DNA from: an uncultured Clostridia bacterium
Lineage (GTDB): Bacteria > Bacillota > Clostridia > TANB77 > CAG-508
Assembly: GCA_944390505.1 (NCBI GenBank)
Contig: CALXQF010000016.1
Location: 1 to 16,481, forward strand
DNA length: 16,481 nucleotides
Reading direction: 5' to 3'
Shown: piece after piece, positions 6,618-14,584 of the stretch
How the letters are laid out: each line of letters starts with the position of its first letter
Numbering within the stretch: the first letter of the stretch is position 1
Notes under the pieces: model-generated
What the model saw: only the letters and a program-made list of their open reading frames with translations
Told to the model about the DNA's origin: nothing
Database searches by the model: none
Made by a program: the position numbers and the translations under genes

Positions 6618-6646
6618 ATTATATAGTTAAATATACATGATGTCAA
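6618..6646 (-). promoter_or_regulatory. Perfect consensus sigma-A promoter for the RHS-remnant operon
   Basis: Minus strand: TTGACA (6641-6646), exactly 17 nt, then TATAAT (6618-6623). Both hexamers are exact consensus. Transcription would start near 6611 and the leader reaches the tandem ATGs at 6552. Upstream of the -35, TCGA-containing repeats (6653-6685) overlap the terminator of the preceding operon and could bind a regulator. Confidence 0.85.
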
Positions 6647-6661
6647 GAAAAATCGGTCGAC

Positions 6662-6689
6662 AAAAATCGACATATGAAATGTCGATTTT
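6662..6689 (-). terminator. Rho-independent terminator of the spoIIP-kinase-RNHCP group
   Basis: AAAATCGACAT (6663-6673) and ATGTCGATTTT (6679-6689) form a perfect 11-bp stem with a 5-nt loop, ending in Ts on the minus strand. It lies 32 nt beyond the stop of the RNHCP gene. The stem also carries a T-run on the plus strand. A further AAAATCG and GTCGAC lie next to it (about 6649-6661), so an operator role is possible too. Confidence 0.65.
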
Positions 6690-6720
6690 CTTAAAAAGTA
6701 TGATTTTCAACATCTCCAAT

Positions 6721-7029
6721 TTAATGTCTTGCCGTTAATTGTATCAGTAAATCTCTATTATCGTCATCAGCTGCTTTATTTTTTCGAATTGCTCCACATT
6801 TTTGGCAACGATAAATAATCACATAGCCCTTTTTACTATCTAATTCTACACTAATTGGCTCCAATAATCCATGGCAAGTTTCTTCTCTATCGCCTGGATA
6901 AATATCTACATGCTTAGAATATAAACAATGATTGCAATGGTTACGACAAGTATAGCCAAGAGGCTGTACTTCTTGTCTACAATGTTCACATATAAATCCT
7001 TCATCTATTTTCGTAAATTTTCTTCCCAT
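6721..7029 (-). CDS. RNHCP-domain zinc-binding protein, 102 residues
   Basis: The signature RNHCNHCLYSKHVD (RNHCPxCLxSKHVD in the family) marks this as an RNHCP-domain protein of unknown function. Paired cysteines suggest two zinc sites: FICEHC near the N-terminus with YTCRNHCNHC, and ETCHG with YRCQKCG near residue 75. The tail is hydrophilic. I start it at ATG 7027-7029, which has AAAGGA about 8 nt upstream. A longer version beginning at TTG 7057-7059 adds ten residues but lacks an SD. It is the last gene before the terminator at 6662-6689 and follows the kinase gene by about 80 nt, so it is probably transcribed with it. A nucleic-acid-binding role is a guess from the zinc ribbons. Confidence 0.85.
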   Translation of the reverse strand: MGRKFTKIDEGFICEHCRQEVQPLGYTCRNHCNHCLYSKHVDIYPGDREETCHGLLEPISVELDSKKGYVIIYRCQKCGAIRKNKAADDDNRDLLIQLTARH

Positions 7030-7112
7030 TTTTTTATTCCTTTTCTTAAATCTATCCAATTAATAAGCAAAATTTGTAACACTTAGCAGTTTAAATGAAC
7101 ATTTGTCATTCA

Positions 7113-8750
7113 TTAATACTCAAATACACTTCCTCCAATAAACTCTCTTAGTAGAGAATTTTCTGGAACATATTTGTCATCAATATCTTCAAAATATTTT
7201 AAAAATTCAGCTAAGCGTTTTGCTTCCGCATATTCTACATTTGTGTTATCAATTTCTTGTAACAATGGCAATGCATATTTTTTTAGTACACATAATTCAT
7301 AAATTAAGGAAGTGTTGAACATACTATCTGCATCATCTTGGAAAGGAAAAATATGATTTTCTTCTCCTCTATTAACAGAATCCCAGATTTTCAAAGTGTG
7401 TAATGCAGTATATCCTCTAAAATTATGGTCTCTTACTATTCTTCTAATAAGTCTACTATCTGTAGTAGAAATTCTGTTATAGTAATCAATATTTAATACT
7501 GTTAATGCACTAATATAAATTTTGTATTTTTTCTCTTTTGGGATAGAAGCTGTTAGTTTATCATTTAGACAATGAATTCCTTCAATAACTAAAATTTCAT
7601 CATCTGCTAATTTCATTGTTTCACCATTGTATTTTTTAGTACCATCTTTAAAATCAAAAGTTGGGCATAGAATTTCTCCACCATTTAATAGTGTAGTTAA
7701 ATGATCATTAAATAATTTTAAATCAATTGCTTCTAAACATTCAAAATCATACTGCCCATTTTCATCTACTGGGTTATCCTTTCTTTCTATAAAATAATTA
7801 TCTACAGAAATGGTTACAGGTTTTAAGCCATTTAGTCTTAATTGAATTCCTAATCTTTTTGCAAATGTTGTTTTGCCAGAAGATGATGGGCCAGCAATTA
7901 AAACCACCTTTACACCTTTTCTATGTACAATATTATCTGCAATATCTGATACCTTCTTTTCATGTAAAGCTTCTGCAAGCATTACTAATTCTGCAGTGTT
8001 CCCACTAGTAATTTGTTTGTTAAGCTTATATACAGTATTGATATTTAATACTCTATGAATATCTTTGTATTCATCTAATGCACCTATCAGTTTTCTACTT
8101 GATGGTTTACTCTCTAGTTCATATGGATTTGCTTTCCCTGGATAACGAAGTAAAAATCCATCATTATATGGTAAAATCTCATATACACGAATAAATCCTG
8201 TAGAAATTGGCATAACTCCATAAAAGTAGTTATAATAATCTTCACAAAAGTATAAAGAAACTTCATCCTTTTGTTTGTTATCCAATTGCAATTTTCCTCT
8301 TAATGTTTTCTCTTTCTCATAAAATTTTTCCGCTTCTTCTTTTGTCATTTCTACTTTTCGAATCGGAATATCTTTGCTAATGATTTCTTTCATCTTGCTT
8401 CTTACAGCATCTATCATTTCTTGTGTTACTTGCATGTTATCTACTTCACAATACATTGCATTAGTTAGTTGATAATTGACTGAAAGTAATGCATTTGGAT
8501 AGCATTCTTGAAATGCCATGCTCATAATGTATAGGACTCCTCTAATATATGTTCTTCTACCATCTCTGGAAGCCACATCCACAAAAGTAATTTTGTCACT
8601 TTCTTTTGGAATATAATTCAAGCTTTTAATTTCATTATTACAATTACAAGTAATAATTCTATCATTTGCCTTAATCTCGTTTTCGAATAATTCTGCTACT
8701 GTTTTTCCTTGTTCTACTTCCATCTCTTTTCCATTTAATTCTATTTTCAT
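7113..8750 (-). CDS. Uridine-kinase-like nucleoside kinase fused to TGS and ThrRS-like N-terminal domains
   Basis: 545 residues in three parts. Residues 1-60 form a TGS domain (IELNGKEMEVEQGKTVAELF). Residues 60-200 resemble the second N-terminal domain of threonyl-tRNA synthetase. Residues 280-520 are a uridine kinase/phosphoribulokinase-type P-loop domain. The Walker A is GPSSSGKTT (287-295), followed by DNYF (317-320), the Walker B-like VIEGIH (388-393) and RRIVRDHNFRG (436-446). The expected reaction is ATP-dependent phosphorylation of a pyrimidine nucleoside such as uridine. In the ThrRS-like part the usual DGRRTYWHSTAHxL region reads DGRRTYIRGVLYIMSM, so the HxxxH metal site is lost and aminoacyl-tRNA editing is unlikely. 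This architecture is known in Clostridia and Thermotogae. ATG 8748-8750 has AAAGGAT (8762-8768) about 11 nt upstream. The gene lies 20 nt after spoIIP and is co-transcribed with it. Confidence 0.88.
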   Translation of the reverse strand: MKIELNGKEMEVEQGKTVAELFENEIKANDRIITCNCNNEIKSLNYIPKESDKITFVDVASRDGRRTYIRGVLYIMSMAFQECYPNALLSVNYQLTNAMYCEVDNMQVTQEMIDAVRSKMKEIISKDIPIRKVEMTKEEAEKFYEKEKTLRGKLQLDNKQKDEVSLYFCEDYYNYFYGVMPISTGFIRVYEILPYNDGFLLRYPGKANPYELESKPSSRKLIGALDEYKDIHRVLNINTVYKLNKQITSGNTAELVMLAEALHEKKVSDIADNIVHRKGVKVVLIAGPSSSGKTTFAKRLGIQLRLNGLKPVTISVDNYFIERKDNPVDENGQYDFECLEAIDLKLFNDHLTTLLNGGEILCPTFDFKDGTKKYNGETMKLADDEILVIEGIHCLNDKLTASIPKEKKYKIYISALTVLNIDYYNRISTTDSRLIRRIVRDHNFRGYTALHTLKIWDSVNRGEENHIFPFQDDADSMFNTSLIYELCVLKKYALPLLQEIDNTNVEYAEAKRLAEFLKYFEDIDDKYVPENSLLREFIGGSVFEY

Positions 8751-8770
8751 TTTAGTTTCAATCCTTTCTA

Positions 8771-9934
8771 TTATTTCAACACCTCATCTAACACCTTTGC
8801 CAAATACTTCATACTGACTAAAGTTTGGTCTAGCGTATTGCCTGTTGCTCCTACTTCTATAATTGCTGCTGCTTTTGCAACATGTTGGTTATAGCCTGAA
8901 TAACGTAAAATGATTGGTTTAAATAACCCTGGATAAAGTTCATTTGCTTTTTCTTGTACCATGACAGCAAATTTTAAGTTTTGTTGCCAATTTTCATGTT
9001 TAATACTACTTCCATTTCCGCCAATCACAAACATTAATTGCGCTGCATATTCATCACCTATTTTAACAGTTGGTGCATAAGTATTATCTCCAATAGCATC
9101 TCTATGTAAATCTAATACAATATCTGTATTTTCATTTTCTTTTAATAATTGTGTTACTGTTTTTAGTGAACTACTATAAGAACCTGAATAAGAAGGGTAA
9201 TCATGGTAAGTTTCATCATGAATAACATTGTAGCCATAATTAGTTAATTGGTCTTTTAGTTCTCTTCCTACTCTTACCACAGAATAATTTCTATCTGTTG
9301 TTCTAAAATTGCCTGTTTGTTTGTATTGATATTTTTCGCTAGCTGTATAACTTTCACATGTATGAGTATGAAAAATTAAAATATTTTCTTTGTTGATTTC
9401 TATATCTGGTGTTAATATTTCATCTGTTAATTTGTAATCTGTTTCATTTCTGATTTTGACTCCATTATATTGTGTAGAATATTTTTCAGGAACATTGGAT
9501 TCTTGTACTTCTGTTTTTAATCCAGTTTCTGCTTTTTGCACTGTTGCCGAGTTTTCTGTGTTTTGCTCTGCATTTTGTGAATTAGTTTGCGTATTTTCTT
9601 CTTCAGAAGTATTGTTACTTGCTAATTCATCTACATTTTCTTTTTGCTTTACTGATGTAATCATTTCTAATTCTATGCCTAATGCTAATTGTAATGGATC
9701 CTGTTTATTAGAATTATTAGTTGGTGCTATTTCATGGTTTAAGCTTGCAATTCCTGGAATTGTAATATCAAAACAGGAAAGAAAAGTAGTATTATTTCCT
9801 ATATTAATTTTATCTATTGGATTTTTTGCATTTGCTACATATTTAGTAACTCCTACAATCACCACAATTACAATAGTAATCTTCAAAAAATATTTTAAAA
9901 TATCTTTTAAATTGACTACTGCCATATTAATCAT
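8771..9934 (-). CDS. spoIIP: Stage II sporulation protein P, peptidoglycan amidase/endopeptidase
   Basis: 387 residues. SpoIIP works with SpoIID and SpoIIM to thin septal peptidoglycan and drive membrane migration during engulfment of the forespore. An N-terminal membrane anchor (about 12-35) is followed by a low-complexity Asn/Glu/Thr linker (about 95-135). The catalytic domain covers about 160-387. The metal/catalytic motifs are HTHTCESY (189-196), DLHRDA (275-280) and IEVG (359-362); the family active site uses His, His and Glu, here probably His189 or His191, His277 and Glu360. HTHTCESY carries Cys where many homologues have Thr/Ser (HTHxTESY). ATG 9932-9934 is preceded by AAAGGAG (9945-9951) at 10 nt. 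Upstream lies a sigma-E-like promoter and downstream, 20 nt away, the kinase gene. Confidence 0.95.
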   Translation of the reverse strand: MINMAVVNLKDILKYFLKITIVIVVIVGVTKYVANAKNPIDKINIGNNTTFLSCFDITIPGIASLNHEIAPTNNSNKQDPLQLALGIELEMITSVKQKENVDELASNNTSEEENTQTNSQNAEQNTENSATVQKAETGLKTEVQESNVPEKYSTQYNGVKIRNETDYKLTDEILTPDIEINKENILIFHTHTCESYTASEKYQYKQTGNFRTTDRNYSVVRVGRELKDQLTNYGYNVIHDETYHDYPSYSGSYSSSLKTVTQLLKENENTDIVLDLHRDAIGDNTYAPTVKIGDEYAAQLMFVIGGNGSSIKHENWQQNLKFAVMVQEKANELYPGLFKPIILRYSGYNQHVAKAAAIIEVGATGNTLDQTLVSMKYLAKVLDEVLK

Positions 9935-9976
9935 AACTTATTTTCTCCTTTGTCCTGCTTTTTTCATCATATATTA

Positions 9977-10005
9977 AATATATGCTTGGACAAAGGATTT
10001 TATGA
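9977..10005 (-). promoter_or_regulatory. Sigma-E-like promoter of spoIIP
   Basis: On the minus strand TCATAAA (9999-10005) is followed after 14 nt by CATATATT (9977-9984). The sigma-E consensus is about KMATATT, 14 nt, CATACAnT; the -10 matches seven of eight and the spacing is ideal, while the -35 is partial. spoIIP is a known mother-cell sigma-E gene in Bacillus, which supports the reading. Predicted start is near 9970, leaving a short leader with the SD. Confidence 0.55.
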
Positions 10006-10047
10006 TGCTTTATGATATTTGTTAAAATCATTGTTAATTAATAAATT

Positions 10048-10099
10048 TTGTTAATAAAGCTTGTTAGCACGATTTGTTAGTAAAGTTTGTTAGTAAAGC
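10048..10099. repeat. Four tandem 13-bp repeats between hisS and spoIIP
   Basis: TTGTTAATAAAGC, TTGTTAGCACGAT, TTGTTAGTAAAGT and TTGTTAGTAAAGC follow each other without spacers. A degenerate copy, TTGTTAATTAATA, sits at 10031-10043. The repeats lie in the 215-nt gap after the hisS stop and upstream of the spoIIP promoter. They could be binding sites for a regulator or simply slippage products. No clear terminator for hisS is visible here. Confidence 0.75.
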
Positions 10100-10149
10100 T
10101 TTGGTTTATCTATGTTTATGATAATCGCTAAGAAGTTATTTTTTATTAG

Positions 10150-11463
10150 TTATTTACTAATAATTTCAATAATTTTGCTGGCTTCTAATGCAACTTCTGT
10201 TTCTTCTCCTGTTTGCATATTTTTTACTTTTACTTGGTTAGAAGCAACTTCATCTTCACCTATAATCATAACATATGGAATTTGTAATTTATCTGCATAT
10301 TTTAGTTTTGCTTTTAATTTTTTATCATTTAAATAGATTTCTGTACAAATACCGTTTTTTCTTAGTTCACTAGCAATTTGAATTGGTTTTGTCATGTCTT
10401 CTAACATAGGAATTACTAAAATATCAGCCATTGATGATTTTTCCGCTTTAATTAATCCCATTTCATTTAATTTATAGAATAGTCTTGTAAGCCCAATCGA
10501 AATCCCCACTCCTGGTAATTTTTTGTCTGTATAATATTCTGCCAAATTTTCATATCTACCACCAGAACATACACTTCCTATTTCTCTATAATCATTTAAA
10601 AATGTTTCATATACTGTTCCTGTATAATAGTCTAATCCTCTTGCAATGGTTAGGTCCACTTTAAAGTGAGTATCTGGAACACCAAACATTCTAATATATT
10701 TGACTACTTGCGTTAATTCCTGTAAGCCTAATTGGAATGTTTCGTTTTGAATATTTAAGTTTTGTAGTTTTTCTAACTTTTCATCAGTTGTTCCATCAAT
10801 TGCAATAAAATTCATAATAGCATCAATAGATTTCTGAGTTAATTCTAATTTTTCTAATTCTTGGGTTACTGCTTCTTTTCCTATCTTTTCTATTTTATCA
10901 ATCACTCTTAAAATTTCTGTTGCATTTTCTTTTTGATTGATTTCTTCAAATAATCCATTTAAAATTTTTCTATTATTCATGCAAATCGTAAAATCTTGAA
11001 ATCCTAATTCTTGAATTAATTGATAAATAACACTTGGAATTTCGGCATCATTAATAATACTTAATTCTCCATCTCCAATAATATCAATATCACATTGATA
11101 AAATTCACGAAATCTGCCTTTTTGTGCTCTTTCTCCTCTATATACTTTTCCTATTTGATATCTTCTAAAAGGGAAACTTAAATTACCATAGTTTTTTGCC
11201 ACATATTTTGCAAGAGGTACTGTTAGGTCAAATCTCATAGATATATCAGTATCTCCTTTTTGAAAACGATAAATTTGTTTTTCCGTTTCTCCTCCAGCTT
11301 TTGCTAGTAATATTTCAGATAACTCCAAAATAGGTGTATCAAGTGGTAAAAAGCCAAATCTTTGGTAAGTTTCTTCTATCTTTTGTTTCATTTGATCAAA
11401 TAGTATTTGTTCATTTGGTAATAATTCCATAAAACCTGGTAATGTTCTTGGCTCTGTTATCAT
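10150..11463 (-). CDS. hisS: Histidyl-tRNA synthetase
   Basis: 437 residues; class II aminoacyl-tRNA synthetase charging tRNA-His in the cytoplasm. It begins TEPRTLPGFMELLPNEQILF, the N-terminus of one bacterial HisRS type. Motif 2 is FREFYQCDIDIIG; the histidine-specific loops ARGLDYYTGTVYE and GGRYENLAEYY are intact; motif 3 is GVGISIGLTRLF. The C-terminal third (ILVIPMLEDM onward) is the anticodon-binding domain. I place the start at ATG 11461-11463 because AGGAGG lies 7 nt upstream (11471-11476). The frame stays open to another ATG at 11512-11514 with a weaker, distant SD, which would add a 17-residue Lys/Asn-rich tail not usual for the family. It follows the MBL hydrolase by 70 nt and belongs to the recJ-relA-MBL-hisS cluster. 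Confidence 0.95.
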   Translation of the reverse strand: MITEPRTLPGFMELLPNEQILFDQMKQKIEETYQRFGFLPLDTPILELSEILLAKAGGETEKQIYRFQKGDTDISMRFDLTVPLAKYVAKNYGNLSFPFRRYQIGKVYRGERAQKGRFREFYQCDIDIIGDGELSIINDAEIPSVIYQLIQELGFQDFTICMNNRKILNGLFEEINQKENATEILRVIDKIEKIGKEAVTQELEKLELTQKSIDAIMNFIAIDGTTDEKLEKLQNLNIQNETFQLGLQELTQVVKYIRMFGVPDTHFKVDLTIARGLDYYTGTVYETFLNDYREIGSVCSGGRYENLAEYYTDKKLPGVGISIGLTRLFYKLNEMGLIKAEKSSMADILVIPMLEDMTKPIQIASELRKNGICTEIYLNDKKLKAKLKYADKLQIPYVMIIGEDEVASNQVKVKNMQTGEETEVALEASKIIEIISK

Positions 11464-11533
11464 CTTTTTTCCTCCTTTTGCCTTTTTATAATTTTTCTCA
11501 TCATTATTTTTCATATTGCTTTTTATATCCTTT

Positions 11534-12184
11534 TTAGTCTTCCCTTGGTCTTAATTCGTAATAGATTGGTTTTTCTTCCTTTATCATCGTTGATTTTCCA
11601 TGTCCTGGATAAACAATGGTATCTTCTGGTAGCACTAATAGTTTATTAATAATCGAGTCCATAATATCTTGAAAACTACTAGTTGGTAAATCTGTTCTTC
11701 CCCAAGTACCATGAAATAAAGTGTCTCCTGAAAAAAGTAACTTTTCCTTTTCACAGTATAAGCAAGTTCCCCCTGCTGTATGTCCTGGAGTATGAATTAC
11801 TCTAAATTCTAAATTACCTATATGTATTAAGTCTCCATCATCTACTCTAGAGTCTGCTTCTAAATTGACATCATCCATTCCAATATAATCTGTTAGGCTA
11901 ATTGCTTTATTATATAACCCTTCTGCGTCTAGACGGTGAATTAAAATTTTTCCACCTTTTTGTTCTTTTAATGCTTGCAAAGCTCCTATGTGGTCACCAT
12001 GACAGTGGGTAATATAAATATATTTTAGTTTTGCTTGTAAAATATCAAGCATTGCTGTTATTTTTTCTACTTCTCCTCCTGGGTCAATTACCATTGTTTC
12101 TTTTGTTTCTTCATCTTGCACAATATAGCAGTTTGTTTTTTCATTAATTACTCCACTACTTAATCTTAATTCCTTTAATATCAT
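11534..12184 (-). CDS. Metallo-beta-lactamase-fold hydrolase, glyoxalase II-like
   Basis: 216 residues, a full-length compact MBL hydrolase. Metal ligands are all present: THCHGDH (59-65; His60, His62, Asp64, His65), TPGHTAGG (132-139; His135), FSGDTLF (151-157; Asp154) and YPGHGK (192-197; His195). This pattern belongs to the binuclear-zinc glyoxalase II/YqgX-like branch that hydrolyses thioesters; the actual substrate here is unknown. The ATG is preceded by AGGAGG (12190-12195) with good spacing. Position between relA and hisS is common in Clostridia, where such genes are usually annotated as MBL-fold hydrolase. A REP-like element separates it from relA. Confidence 0.9.
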   Translation of the reverse strand: MILKELRLSSGVINEKTNCYIVQDEETKETMVIDPGGEVEKITAMLDILQAKLKYIYITHCHGDHIGALQALKEQKGGKILIHRLDAEGLYNKAISLTDYIGMDDVNLEADSRVDDGDLIHIGNLEFRVIHTPGHTAGGTCLYCEKEKLLFSGDTLFHGTWGRTDLPTSSFQDIMDSIINKLLVLPEDTIVYPGHGKSTMIKEEKPIYYELRPRED

Positions 12185-12241
12185 TTGTTTCCTCCTTGAT
12201 TTTTCAACCTAGTATTTTCAGTATTTTCCAGTTTAAGGTGT

Positions 12242-12315
12242 GTCCCTCTGACTGACATTTTGTCAGTTCTGGGACGTTCCTATGACTGACATTTTGTCAG
12301 TTTTAGGAACGTCCC
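12242..12315. repeat. REP/BIME-like imperfect palindromes between relA and the MBL hydrolase
   Basis: Two linked hairpins share one arm. The first is GTCCC (12242-12246), ACTGAC-ATTTT-GTCAGT (12251-12267), GGGAC (12271-12275). The second is GGGACGTTCCTA (12271-12282), ACTGAC-ATTTT-GTCAGT (12285-12301), TAGGAACGTCCC (12304-12315), perfectly complementary in its 12-bp outer arm. A degenerate CTGACACTGAC follows to 12330, touching the relA stop. The GGGACGTTCC motif is more GC-rich than its surroundings and resembles dispersed repeats moved by REP-associated (Y1) transposases. The hairpins may also attenuate readthrough from relA. Confidence 0.7.
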
Positions 12316-12331
12316 AAAGCTGACACTGACA

Positions 12332-14530
12332 CTATTTCTTCCTCTTTACCTCATAAACACTGTCAACTTTTCGTAATTGTTTTACTATTTTATTGAGTTC
12401 CTCAATATTTTCAACCTCTACTGTTACTTCTGTAATAGCAATTTTTTCTTTATTCGCACGTGAGGTAACTGCTAAAAGCTTACATTTTGTACTTTCAATT
12501 TCTTTAATAATGTCTGCTAATAATCCGCTTCTCTCATTTCCATAAATCTCAATATCTGCACTATATTTTGTTTTTTCTGCTTCATACCAGTATACATCAA
12601 TCATTCTGTTTTCTTCTGATAATAAAGCTTTGACATTGGCACAGTCTTTGCGGTGGACTGATACTCCTCTTCCTTTGGTAATATATCCTACAATTTCATC
12701 TCCTGGCAAAGGATTACAACATTTTGATAATTTTACCAAACAGTTGTCTATTCCTTTTACTACTATACCTGTTTTAGATGGTTTTGTAGGACGTACTTTT
12801 TCTTTGGATAGTTCTTCTAATTTTGCTTCTAAATTTTCTGTTTGATGCTCTTTTCTATATTCTTCTAACATTCTAGCAACAATTTTGCCTGGTGAAATTG
12901 CTCCAAACCCAACACTTGCTTGCATATCATCTATGCTATTATATTTATATCTATCTAATGCTGCTTGAATATATTCTGGTTTTGCAAGCTCGCTATGTGT
13001 CATTCCTATTTTTTTGATTTCTTTTTCTATCATGTCTTTGCCTTTTTCAATATTTGCTTCTCTTTCATTTTTCTTAAACCATGATAGAATTTTATTTTTG
13101 GCGCTAGAGCTTTTAATAAATTTCAGCCAGTCACGGCTTGGACCTTTTGATTGTTCTGATGTGATAATTTCTACAATATCCCCATTTTTAAGTGGTGTAA
13201 TAATTGGCATCATTTTACTATTAATTTTGGCACCAGTCATATGGTTACCAATTTCAGCATGGATATTATAAGCAAAATCAATTGGAGTACTTCCTTTTGG
13301 TAAAGAAATGATTTTTCCCTTTGGCGTAAATACATAAACTTCATCTTCAAATAATTCTGTTTTTAATGTATTTAGAAATTCGTCTGGATCTTGCATATCT
13401 TTTTGCCACTCTAAAGTCTCACGAAGCCACGATAATTTATCTTCTTCTACTTTAACATTTGCTTTTTTATTGCCTAAAAAACTTGCTTCTTTATATGCCC
13501 AATGTGCTGCAATGCCATATTCAGCCACACGATGCATGTCCCATGTACGAATTTGCACTTCAAAGGGTGTTCCTTTTGGACCTATTAAAGTAGTGTGTAA
13601 AGATTGGTACATGTTAGGTTTTGGTACTGAAATATAATCTTTAAATCTACCTGGCATAGGATTATATAATTCATGTACAATTCCTAATACTGCATAACAA
13701 TCTTTTACAGAGTTAACAATAACTCTTAAAGCAAATAAATCATAAACTTGGTCTAATGTAATATTATCTCTTTTCATTTTACGGTAAATACTATATAAAT
13801 GTTTTGCTCTACCTGTAATTTCCGCTTCTATATGTTGCTTTTTCACAGCCACTCTAATTTCTTCCATAATCATATCAATAAATTTTAAACGTTCTTCTCT
13901 TTTACGGTTAATTCCTTCTACTAATTCACGATATTCTTCTGGATATAGATATTTAAAAGATAAATCTTCTAGTTCCCATTTTAAAGAATACATACCAAGA
14001 CGGTTAGCAAGTGGAGCATATAGTTCCATTGTTTCATTTGCATTTGCTATTTGTCTGTCTCTAGATAGGTATTTTAGAGTCCTCATATTATGAAGTCTAT
14101 CTGCTAGCTTAATTAAAATAACTCTGATGTCTTTTCCCATAGCAAGAAACATTTTTCTATAATTTTCTACTTGTTGTTCTTCCATACTAGCATATTGTAA
14201 TTTTCCTAATTTTGTCACTCCATCTACTAGTTCTGCAATTTCTTCTCCAAATTCATGAACTAAATCTTGTTTTGTAATATCTGTATCTTCTACTGTGTCA
14301 TGTAATAAAGCAGCACAAATAGTACTATCATCTAAGCCTAATGTGGATAAAATATATGCTACTTGAACAGGATGGACAATATATGGTTCACCTGATTTTC
14401 TTAATTGATCTCCATGGTGTGATTTTGCAAATTCATATGCTTTTCTAATTAATTTTGTATCTGCTCTTCTGTTGTTCTTTTTACAAGTAGTAATCACATC
14501 TTCAATTGTCATTTCTTTTACTTCTGACAT
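12332..14530 (-). CDS. relA: Bifunctional (p)ppGpp synthetase/hydrolase (Rel)
   Basis: 732 residues, typical of long Rel/SpoT enzymes that make and degrade the alarmone (p)ppGpp in the stringent response. The HD hydrolase domain (about 30-200) keeps His53, LLHDTVEDT (76-83, with His77-Asp78 and the ED pair) and RLHNMRT, so hydrolysis should be active. The synthetase domain (about 240-350) has GRAKHLYSIYRKM (240-252), the YDLFALRVIV segment and the G-loop region PKPNMYQSLHTT (303-314). Then follow TGS (about 396-456), a helical region, a conserved-cysteine segment (Cys604-Cys605, His627, Cys630) and ACT (about 656-730). ATG is preceded by AGGAGGGG with good spacing. It lies 54 nt after recJ and is probably in its operon; ribosome-dependent control is known for the family. 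Confidence 0.96.
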   Translation of the reverse strand: MSEVKEMTIEDVITTCKKNNRRADTKLIRKAYEFAKSHHGDQLRKSGEPYIVHPVQVAYILSTLGLDDSTICAALLHDTVEDTDITKQDLVHEFGEEIAELVDGVTKLGKLQYASMEEQQVENYRKMFLAMGKDIRVILIKLADRLHNMRTLKYLSRDRQIANANETMELYAPLANRLGMYSLKWELEDLSFKYLYPEEYRELVEGINRKREERLKFIDMIMEEIRVAVKKQHIEAEITGRAKHLYSIYRKMKRDNITLDQVYDLFALRVIVNSVKDCYAVLGIVHELYNPMPGRFKDYISVPKPNMYQSLHTTLIGPKGTPFEVQIRTWDMHRVAEYGIAAHWAYKEASFLGNKKANVKVEEDKLSWLRETLEWQKDMQDPDEFLNTLKTELFEDEVYVFTPKGKIISLPKGSTPIDFAYNIHAEIGNHMTGAKINSKMMPIITPLKNGDIVEIITSEQSKGPSRDWLKFIKSSSAKNKILSWFKKNEREANIEKGKDMIEKEIKKIGMTHSELAKPEYIQAALDRYKYNSIDDMQASVGFGAISPGKIVARMLEEYRKEHQTENLEAKLEELSKEKVRPTKPSKTGIVVKGIDNCLVKLSKCCNPLPGDEIVGYITKGRGVSVHRKDCANVKALLSEENRMIDVYWYEAEKTKYSADIEIYGNERSGLLADIIKEIESTKCKLLAVTSRANKEKIAITEVTVEVENIEELNKIVKQLRKVDSVYEVKRKK

Positions 14531-14584
14531 ATTGTCCCCTCCTTTTTTTATTTTTGCTTTGATGTTTTTATTAATATTTATTAA

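Noticed and set aside
7030..7059. TTG start for the RNHCP protein
   Set aside because: No SD upstream of the TTG, whereas ATG 7029 has AAAGGA at suitable spacing.
9935..9970. A ten-codon leader frame (MMKKAGQRRK) directly before spoIIP
   Set aside because: It has no SD and would start at the predicted transcription start, so translation is unlikely.
10031..10099. Possible CRISPR array in the repeated TTGTTA units
   Set aside because: The units are 13 bp and adjoin directly; there are no unique spacers of 30-40 bp and no cas genes in the window.
9456..10336. Plus-strand frames of 173 and 74 codons opposite spoIIP and hisS
   Set aside because: The longer overlaps the complement of conserved SpoIIP sequence and its low-complexity linker, and neither has an SD or family resemblance.
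11464..11514. A 17-residue N-terminal extension of HisRS
   Set aside because: The start at 11463 has a canonical AGGAGG at 7 nt and gives the usual family N-terminus; the upstream ATG has a weak, distant SD.
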